The position numbers and the translations under genes were made by a program. The notes beneath the pieces are model-generated. The model saw nothing but the letters and a program-made list of their open reading frames with translations. It had not been told where the DNA came from and did no database searches. 12,080 bases of DNA, taken from NCBI GenBank assembly GCA_937877165.1, contig CALEFO010000126.1, positions 1 through 12,080 on the forward strand, given 5' to 3'. How positions within the stretch are numbered: position 1 is the stretch's first letter; every line of letters begins with the position of its first letter. Shown here piece by piece: positions 6,775-12,080 of this stretch. Source of the DNA: an uncultured Lachnospiraceae bacterium. GTDB taxonomy: Bacteria > Bacillota > Clostridia > Lachnospirales > Lachnospiraceae.

Positions 6775-6876
6775 GGATATCCGGATGAAGGCAGAGATCG
6801 ATCGGGAGAATGGATACTCGTGGATCTATACGCTGGATGCGGTGGCAGTTGAGATTGTGAAGCTGATGCTGGTGGT
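6775..6876 (+). pseudogene. 3' stub of a family 2 glycosyltransferase
   Basis: From GGATATCCGGATG onward this reads RMKAEIDRENGYSWIYTLDA and on to VEIVKLML. It is almost the same as the end of the glycosyltransferase copies at 3230-3330 and 9110-9210 (RMKAEIYRENGYSWIYTLDA). The rest of the gene is absent. It lies 14 bases after the stop of the AAA/nuclease gene and is closer to the broken copy at 2589 than to the intact one. No start or ribosome binding site belongs to it. Confidence 0.8.
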
Positions 6877-6990
6877 GGCGCAGCCTTTTTATAACACGCC
6901 ACCTTCTCTATGCTGCGGAGACTGAGTAAAGTAAGGAGCAGAGTGCCTGACGCAGAACTAATGCGGCGACCGGAAGATATATGAGGGATT

Positions 6991-8394
6991 GTGAAGCGGA
7001 TGCAGAAGAATAGAATTCAGTGGAAATATGTCTACAGATTCGCCTGTGCGGTGATTTTGACCGTGATTGCGTCAGGCCTTTTCCTGGCTTCCTGGTACGA
7101 TTTCGTACAGGAGAACAATCAGACAGGGCACCTTCTGGGCTTGGGCAATTTGTCCATGTCGGTCCTTTTGTACATTGCCCTGTACGGCGGCATCGGGCAC
7201 TGGCTCCATGCGTTCAAGATCGGCGTGGAGCGAAAGGCGAGCGTCATGGCCTCGCAGGTTTTGACCGTGCTGACGGCAGATGTGCTGGAGCTGTTCTTAT
7301 CCCTTGCTATCACCGGACAGTTTCGTTTCTTCCATGAGTTTTTCCGGATCTATCTGGTCCTGTTCGTGATTCAGGCTGTGATTCTGGGGCTTCTGGTGAT
7401 TCCGATGATCAACTGGTATCGGAAGATTTTTCCCCCACTCCAGGTGCTGGAGATCTACGGGGAGCATCAGAACCGCCTGTATGAGAAAATTAACGGGGTG
7501 CCGTATAAATATCATGTTGCGGAAATGCTTCCCTACACCGAGAAGAAATCGGTTCTTCATGAGGCCATGGAGCGGTGCGATGCGGTGCTCATCAATGATC
7601 TTCCGGCGGAGGCGAAGAATGAGCTTGTAAAGCTTTGCTTCGGAATGGACAAGCGGGTTTATTTCGTACCGAAGCTCTCTGATGTCATCGTGAAGGGAGC
7701 GGAGGAGCTGAACCTGTTCGACACGCCGCTGTTCCTGTCCAGAAACCATGGGATTCCGCTTCTGGAGCGGGCGGTGAAGCGTACCTTTGATGTAGTGCTC
7801 AGCTGTGCGGCACTGGTGGTTTTAAGCCCGGTTTTCCTGATCACGGCGATTGCCATCAAGGCCGAGGACGGGGGGGCGGTTTTCTACCGGCAGGAGAGAT
7901 GCACGCTTGGCGGGAAGAGGTTCTGGATTCTGAAGTTCCGCTCGATGATCGAGGACGCGGAGAAGGACGGCAAGCCTCATCCTGCGGGCGAAAATGACGA
8001 TCGGATTACCCGGGTGGGGAGAGTCATCCGCGCCTGCCGCGTGGACGAGCTCCCGCAGCTTCTCAATATCATCCGGGGAGAGATGTCGATCGTAGGGCCG
8101 CGTCCGGAGCGTGTGGAGCATGTGCAGAAATATACAGAGGATATTCCGGAATTTGTCTTCCGCACGAAGGTGAAGGCGGGATTGACCGGCATGGCGCAGG
8201 TCTACGGCAAGTACAATACGACAGCGCTGGATAAGCTGAAATTTGATATGATCTATATCACGAATTTCAGTATTCTTCTGGATCTGCAGATCATCTTCGA
8301 GACACTGAAAATCCTGTTCCAGAAGGAGAGCACGGAGGGGTTCTCGGAAGAGCAGGCGATGGAGATGCATGACGGAGGGGAAGAGAGATCATGA
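6991..8394 (+). CDS. Polyprenyl-phosphate sugar-1-phosphate transferase (exopolysaccharide initiation)
   Basis: This enzyme transfers a sugar-1-phosphate from a nucleotide sugar to undecaprenyl phosphate in the membrane, the first step of a surface polysaccharide repeat unit. It has 467 residues. Four N-terminal hydrophobic segments lie at about 15-34, 54-72, 88-108 and 118-140. A cytoplasmic region follows (150-255), then the catalytic bacterial sugar transferase domain from 260: the membrane hairpin RAVKRTFDVVL...LSPVFLITAIAIK, FYRQER, ILKFRSMIEDAE, DELPQLLNIIRGEMSIVGPR (352-371, with the D-E pair) and KAGLTGMAQVYGKYNT. The layout is that of WbaP/WcaJ/EpsL-type enzymes; sugar specificity cannot be read from sequence. 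The start is GTG 6991, close behind GAGGG; ATG 7000 is an alternative. It heads the glycan genes that continue to 10329. Confidence 0.92.
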   Translation: MKRMQKNRIQWKYVYRFACAVILTVIASGLFLASWYDFVQENNQTGHLLGLGNLSMSVLLYIALYGGIGHWLHAFKIGVERKASVMASQVLTVLTADVLELFLSLAITGQFRFFHEFFRIYLVLFVIQAVILGLLVIPMINWYRKIFPPLQVLEIYGEHQNRLYEKINGVPYKYHVAEMLPYTEKKSVLHEAMERCDAVLINDLPAEAKNELVKLCFGMDKRVYFVPKLSDVIVKGAEELNLFDTPLFLSRNHGIPLLERAVKRTFDVVLSCAALVVLSPVFLITAIAIKAEDGGAVFYRQERCTLGGKRFWILKFRSMIEDAEKDGKPHPAGENDDRITRVGRVIRACRVDELPQLLNIIRGEMSIVGPRPERVEHVQKYTEDIPEFVFRTKVKAGLTGMAQVYGKYNTTALDKLKFDMIYITNFSILLDLQIIFETLKILFQKESTEGFSEEQAMEMHDGGEERS

Positions 8395-8467
8395 CCCTGC
8401 ATACATTCCGCTTTCCGATGTGACTGTCGATGCAGCAGCAGATGTATGAAAGAGGTTTCACGGAACA

Positions 8468-9223
8468 ATGAATCAGGTCAAATTCAGCATTGTAACGCCG
8501 GTCTATAACGGCGAGGCATTCATAGCGCGCACCATCCGATCGGTCTTGGATCAGACAGTGCCGCCGTATGAGTACAATATCGTGGATGGCGGATCCACGG
8601 ACCGGACGGTCGAAATTTGCAATTCGTATCGAGAGCAGTTCGCGGAGAAGGGAATCCGCTATCAGGTTATCTCGGAGAGGGATCATGGCATTTATGATGG
8701 CATGAACAAGGGGATCCGGCGTTCCTCCGGGGATTTTATCGGAATCATCAATGCGGATGACTGGTATGAGAGGACTGCACTGGAAACGATGCAGCGGCTC
8801 TATGAGAAGACTCATTTTGACATGGCGTATGCGGACATCCGGATGCATAACGGGGACCATTCCTTTATCAAGAAGGCATCGAATCCGAAATTTGTGTCTT
8901 CCAGAACCTGGAATCATCCGACGCAGTTTACGTCCCGGGAGATTTATCAGAAGAAGCTGTACCGCAACCAGTCGGTTTTCGATGATCTGGATATGCTCCT
9001 GTGGATTCACCGGCACGGGTACCACATCGAGGTGGTGAATGAGGTCCTCGCCAATTTTACCATGGGCGGTGCGAGCAACAATGAGAAGAAGTGGAGCGAG
9101 ATCCGGAAAAGGATCCGCATGAAATCGGAGATTTATCGGGAGAACGGCTATTCCTGGATTTATACGCTGGATGCGGCGGCGGTGGAGATTGCGAAGAAGC
9201 TTCTTGGGAAGGGCACGCAATAG
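8468..9223 (+). CDS. Family 2 glycosyltransferase (intact copy)
   Basis: This is a 251-residue GT-A glycosyltransferase, similar in pattern to WfgS/WcaA-like enzymes that extend O-antigen or exopolysaccharide units. Visible motifs are FSIVTPVYNGEAFIARTI (6-23), DGGSTDRT (40-47), SERDHGIYDGMNKGI (69-83), GDFIGIINADDWY (88-100, the metal/donor site), and WNHPTQF with a following R-x-x-Y in the acceptor half. No membrane segment is seen, so it should be cytoplasmic and work at the membrane face. The start is ATG 8468, with AGAGG 12 bases upstream; earlier frames are closed by a stop. It lies 73 bases after the sugar-phosphate transferase and is followed by an acyltransferase, consistent with one operon. 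The broken copy at 2589 and the stub at 6775 are its paralogues. Donor and linkage are unknown. Confidence 0.92.
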   Translation: MNQVKFSIVTPVYNGEAFIARTIRSVLDQTVPPYEYNIVDGGSTDRTVEICNSYREQFAEKGIRYQVISERDHGIYDGMNKGIRRSSGDFIGIINADDWYERTALETMQRLYEKTHFDMAYADIRMHNGDHSFIKKASNPKFVSSRTWNHPTQFTSREIYQKKLYRNQSVFDDLDMLLWIHRHGYHIEVVNEVLANFTMGGASNNEKKWSEIRKRIRMKSEIYRENGYSWIYTLDAAAVEIAKKLLGKGTQ

Positions 9224-9264
9224 GATGGCAGGCGGAGTAAAAGGGCAGGAATTCTGGAGGCATC

Positions 9265-10329
9265 GTGATACTGCATACGTCGGACAGAAACAGGAAGGTA
9301 TGTGAGAAGAAGTTCTACATGGCGGCTGCAAATGTGGCTGCCTGTCTTGGCGTGATCATTCTTCATACCAATTTTGTGTTCTGGACCAAGCCGGGCGGAA
9401 GACTCTGGATCACCTCCTGCTTTCTGGAGACCTTCTTCTACTGGCCCGTCCCGATTTTCTTTATGCTGTCCGGTGCGAACCTCCTGGACTATCCGGAGCG
9501 GTATTCTACGGAGGAGTTTCTGAAAAGAAGAGTGTCGAAGACCCTGATCCCGTTCCTGTTCTGGAGCCTTGCAGCGGAGCTGTATCTGTCAGCCCTCTAT
9601 GATCGGTCCATTGACTGGAGCCTTCCAAGAGTGATGAATGACATTCTGAATGCGCGGACCTTTTCCGTATATTGGTTTTTCCTCCCATTATTTGCGTCCT
9701 ATCTGTCCATGCCGGTTCTTGCCAGGGTGGAATCCAAAATCCGCAGTTACCTCTACGCGATTGTCTGCGGAATGTTCTTCGTCTGCATTCTTCCGCTTGC
9801 TTGCCGGCTTCTTGACATTCAGATGAATTCGGAGGTGATTCCGCCCATTGCGGGAGGCTATCTGATTTATATCATGCTGGGATATGTCCTGGACCGTGTG
9901 GAGCTTCCAAGGAGAACAAGATATGCCTTCTATCTCCTCGGAGTGGCCGGGTGGCTGATGCAGTTCGTGGGGACGCTCCTTGCCTCGGAGGGAGAGATCG
10001 GAGTCAATGTCACATTTAAGGGATATACCAATCTTCCGGCCTTTCTGCAAGCCATCGGTGTATTTGTTTTTCTGAAATCGGTGAACTACGAGAAGCTTTT
10101 CGGGAACAGGATGGAACGGGTGAGAAAATCGGTGATGTCACTGTCGTCCCTGACGTACGGAATCTATCTGATTCATTACTTTTTCGTTGTCGGCCTGCCT
10201 CGTCTTCTGGATATTCAGACTACGAAGCTGAGCTGGAGGCTGGGAGGTGCGGTCGGCATTTTCCTTCTGAGTGCAGGGATTGTCTGGCTGATGAAAAAAA
10301 TCCCGCTGGTGAGAAGGCTGGTGCCGTAG
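9265..10329 (+). CDS. Membrane acyltransferase, acyltransferase-3 family (glycan O-acetylation)
   Basis: This is a 354-residue multi-pass protein with about ten hydrophobic segments. It has the hallmarks of the acyltransferase-3 (Pfam Acyl_transf_3, OafA/WecH-like) family. An early helix carries a conserved histidine (ANVAACLGVIILHTNF, about 22-37), followed by PVPIFFMLSGANLL (61-74) and a basic segment entering the next helix (KRRVSKTLIPFLFW). Such proteins move an acetyl or similar group onto sugars of surface glycans. The start is GTG 9265, with GGAGG four bases upstream, slightly close but the only good signal. It begins 41 bases after the glycosyltransferase and is probably co-transcribed, decorating the glycan made by the two preceding enzymes. 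Acyl donor and target are not readable from sequence. Confidence 0.88.
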   Translation: MILHTSDRNRKVCEKKFYMAAANVAACLGVIILHTNFVFWTKPGGRLWITSCFLETFFYWPVPIFFMLSGANLLDYPERYSTEEFLKRRVSKTLIPFLFWSLAAELYLSALYDRSIDWSLPRVMNDILNARTFSVYWFFLPLFASYLSMPVLARVESKIRSYLYAIVCGMFFVCILPLACRLLDIQMNSEVIPPIAGGYLIYIMLGYVLDRVELPRRTRYAFYLLGVAGWLMQFVGTLLASEGEIGVNVTFKGYTNLPAFLQAIGVFVFLKSVNYEKLFGNRMERVRKSVMSLSSLTYGIYLIHYFFVVGLPRLLDIQTTKLSWRLGGAVGIFLLSAGIVWLMKKIPLVRRLVP

Positions 10330-10398
10330 GGGACTCCGGGTTCATGGCGGCGGAGCTCTCCATTACGGGTGCTTTGCGCGGTTCGAATCGAGGTGAAT

Positions 10399-11640
10399 AT
10401 GATGGCAAGACAGAAGGTGTATTACAATCCTGCAGAAGGAATTCAGCTGCGGCAGATGCTGATGGCAGCAGGTGATAAGGAAGATCTGGCGTTTCACGCA
10501 AAGGAGCTGGGCCTGCGAAGGCTGTCCGGACTCAGGAAGGCTGAGCTTGCGGAGAAGATTGCCAATGAGCTGCTGCAGCCGCAGGTGATGCGGCGTCGCA
10601 CAGCGGTTTGGACAAGCGGTGAGCGGGCATTGTTTGAACGCTCTATGGAGGATCCGTTTGTCCTTTCGGAGGAGGAAGCTGATTTGGCATCGGACTTTCT
10701 CACATCGGACTATGCCTTCGTGAATGACGAAAATCAGCTTCGGATCCCAGTGGATGTCGCAAGGAGCTATCAAAAGCTGAATACGAGGGAGTACCGCCAG
10801 TATGCAAGGAAGCTGTCCTGGCTGTCGGAATGCCTGTACTATGCTTCGTGGATGTATGGTATTTTCACAAAGAGTGTTCTGCTTACCTTATTCAATTCGC
10901 GGAAGGGACTGCACATTTCGAAAGAGGAGTTAGCGCAGCTGTGTGCGGAATTTCCCAAGGATCTGATGATGTGCTGCTGGTCGGAGGACAAGAACACGAT
11001 TGTAGCCGATGATCTGATGAAGCCGGCAGAACCCTGGAGATACGAATCGCTGCAGACAGAACAGGATGGAAAGGATTTCTATTTCCCGGAGACTTCGGAG
11101 GTGGAGGACTTTTATCGGAACGGGTATCCCGCGGGACAGGCGGAATTCCGGGAGCTCGGCAGGATAATGATGGAATGGGGCGGCATCGAAAGCGGGGATG
11201 TACCGACTTATCTGTTCACTGTCTGGAAGCGGATTCAGAACGGCGCTGATTTGGATGAACTGATGGATTCCCTAGGCGGTCTTGCCGGAGAAGAGGAAGA
11301 GAAGTGTTACAGGATCGTAAGCCTGGTGCAGAATCTGAACAATCACACGAGACTTCGGAGCAACCGGGGACATACGGCGGAGGAGATTTTCCTTCAGAGG
11401 CAGGAGCAGAGAGAGACGGTCGGTCCGCTCACCGTTGCGCCGGGAGGCAATGCGGCTGCAGATCTTCTGGAGACGGCGTCAGACGAACTGGCGGGAATGG
11501 GAATCCGGGTCGATCTGGAGAGCAATGCATCCAGGGCAGTGCAGCAGGACGGAAAGGTTCAGAAGATCTATCCGAACGATCCTTGTCCTTGCGGATCCGG
11601 GAAGAAATATAAAAAATGCTGCGGGAAAAATGTGGTATGA
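10399..11640 (+). CDS. SEC-C motif protein with Rho_N/SAP-like N-terminal segment
   Basis: This protein of 413 residues ends in NDPCPCGSGKKYKKCCGK, a clear SEC-C zinc-binding motif (CxC...CC) as found at the C-terminus of SecA and many uncharacterised proteins. I chose ATG 10399 (or ATG 10402) because GAGGTG at 10390-10395 lies just upstream; the frame extends back to GTG 10369 without a ribosome binding site. Near the N-terminus, KELGLRRLSGLRKAELAEKI resembles the Rho N-terminal or SAP helical element seen in nucleic-acid-binding proteins. The large middle part is helical, acidic, and has no motif I recognise. No signal peptide or membrane segment is seen. It lies 69 bases after the acyltransferase on the same strand but has no clear link to glycan synthesis. 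Its function is unknown. Confidence 0.85.
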   Translation: MMARQKVYYNPAEGIQLRQMLMAAGDKEDLAFHAKELGLRRLSGLRKAELAEKIANELLQPQVMRRRTAVWTSGERALFERSMEDPFVLSEEEADLASDFLTSDYAFVNDENQLRIPVDVARSYQKLNTREYRQYARKLSWLSECLYYASWMYGIFTKSVLLTLFNSRKGLHISKEELAQLCAEFPKDLMMCCWSEDKNTIVADDLMKPAEPWRYESLQTEQDGKDFYFPETSEVEDFYRNGYPAGQAEFRELGRIMMEWGGIESGDVPTYLFTVWKRIQNGADLDELMDSLGGLAGEEEEKCYRIVSLVQNLNNHTRLRSNRGHTAEEIFLQRQEQRETVGPLTVAPGGNAAADLLETASDELAGMGIRVDLESNASRAVQQDGKVQKIYPNDPCPCGSGKKYKKCCGKNVV

Positions 11641-11699
11641 GGCGAGTACAGAGAGCCTTCTAGGCGGTTGTGTTTGATCTTCGAAGGCAGGATTGGTAA

Positions 11700-11912
11700 A
11701 ATCAGAGTATCTTTTCTGAAACGGAGGGACAGCAAAAGAGACGGAAGCAGAATCCGGACAATGAGAGCTTTATTCGGAGCTGTATTTCGAGTGAGTTGAA
11801 AATTGAACCGCAGGAAGAATACAGATGGATGACGCTGGACGAATTGGAACAGGATGATAATGTCCGGAAGAAGAACAGTGATATTCTGAACTTTGTAAAA
11901 GAAATGGCTTGA
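11700..11912 (+). pseudogene. Decayed gene fragment, NUDIX-like C-terminus
   Basis: The frame ending at TGA 11910-11912 has no credible start. Its last part, from about 11790, reads like true protein: SELKIEPQEEYRWMTLDELE and then NVRKKNSDILNFVKEM. The pattern E-Y-R-W-hydrophobic-x-L-x-E-L followed by N-S-D-I resembles the ends of NUDIX hydrolases, though this is from memory of the pattern only. Upstream, the short piece MRALFGAVFRVS in another frame (from 11759) may belong to the same lost gene. A good terminator follows at once, as expected for the 3' end of a former gene. Confidence 0.45.
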
Positions 11913-11918
11913 TTTGAT

Positions 11919-11957
11919 GCTACCCGTGGTCTGATAGCGACCATGGGTGCTTTTTCT
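11919..11957 (+). terminator. Rho-independent terminator
   Basis: ACCCGTGGTC (11922-11931) pairs with GACCATGGGT (11939-11948) with one G-U pair. The loop is TGATAGC. An outer GC pair is added across a bulged T, and TTTTTCTTATT follows. It ends the decayed fragment and probably transcripts coming from the SEC-C gene. Confidence 0.8.
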
Positions 11958-12006
11958 TATTATATCTGGCACAGATTCGGAATGCTAAATTATCTATAAA
12001 AATTTA

Positions 12007-12024
12007 ATTGTACCTGGTACCAAT
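12007..12024. promoter_or_regulatory. Imperfect palindrome upstream of the last gene
   Basis: ATTGTACC (12007-12014) and GGTACCAAT (12016-12024) form an inverted repeat that lacks one G on the left arm. It is flanked by AAATTTAA on both sides (12000-12007 and 12030-12037). TTGTAC with TAAATT at about 15 bases is only a weak promoter match. It may be an operator for the gene starting at 12062. Confidence 0.3.
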
Positions 12025-12061
12025 GTTCTAAATTTAACAAAAAACAGATAAAGGAAAAGCG

Positions 12062-12080
12062 ATGGGATTATATATTAAAA
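12062..12080 (+). CDS. Start of a gene cut by the window edge
   Basis: ATG at 12062 follows AAGGA (12051-12055) by six bases and reads MGLYIK before the window ends. The spacing and position downstream of a terminator make a real start likely. Six residues are too few to name a family. Confidence 0.4.

Noticed and set aside
6841..6990. Possible promoter for the sugar transferase (TTGTGA, TATAAC)
   Set aside because: The spacing of about 29 bases is too long, and no other pair of hexamers fits. The gene's promoter could not be located.
11568..11972. 134-codon minus-strand ORF across the SEC-C end and terminator
   Set aside because: It crosses the SEC-C motif coding region and the terminator, and its sequence is typical of a reverse-frame shadow.

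Overview
The window looks like chromosomal DNA of a Gram-positive gut-type Clostridium, most likely Lachnospiraceae. This rests on purine-rich GGAGG/GAGGTG ribosome binding sites, a TTGACA-type promoter, and protein families typical of that group: the DUF1703-type AAA/PD-(D/E)XK protein, an HTH-ImmA/IrrE HigA, and SEC-C proteins. No RNA genes, CRISPR arrays, transposases or integrases were found.

Layout. Positions 1-2080 are visibly AT-rich. They hold the 3' part of a gene whose product carries a HEPN-type RNxxxH ribonuclease motif, then a hairpin terminator. Next is a 29-codon gene on the minus strand with its own extended -10 promoter and strong RBS, then a 300-400 base stretch with only a doubtful ATT-initiated mini-ORF. 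Positions 2081-3343 hold two consecutive broken genes: a small conserved hypothetical protein and a family 2 glycosyltransferase. Each is split by what looks like a one-base deletion.

Positions 3416-4870 are a HigB/HigA-type toxin-antitoxin operon with promoter, perfect palindromic operator, overlapping genes and terminator. The toxin appears to lack its central part, and the antitoxin is a fusion of an HTH domain with an ImmA/IrrE-type HEXXH domain. Positions 5003-6760 encode an AAA-ATPase-like protein with a C-terminal PD-(D/E)XK nuclease-like domain. Immediately after it lies a ~100-base stub of the same glycosyltransferase 3' end.

Positions 6991-10329 form an exopolysaccharide/cell-surface glycan run, all on the + strand: a polyprenyl-phosphate sugar-phosphate transferase (initiation), an intact GT2 glycosyltransferase (extension), and a membrane O-acyltransferase (decoration). 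A SEC-C protein follows at 10399-11640, then a decayed fragment resembling a NUDIX C-terminus, a good terminator, and the first codons of another gene at the right edge.

The glycosyltransferase occurs three times: intact, frameshifted, and as a 3' stub. Two of these copies bracket the toxin-antitoxin and AAA/nuclease genes. The window therefore reads as a glycan-biosynthesis locus into which, or between duplicated parts of which, accessory genes were placed. Nothing here proves a new multi-gene system. The best candidates for a second look are the isolated 29-aa minus-strand gene, the HEPN protein, and the HigB with a missing core.
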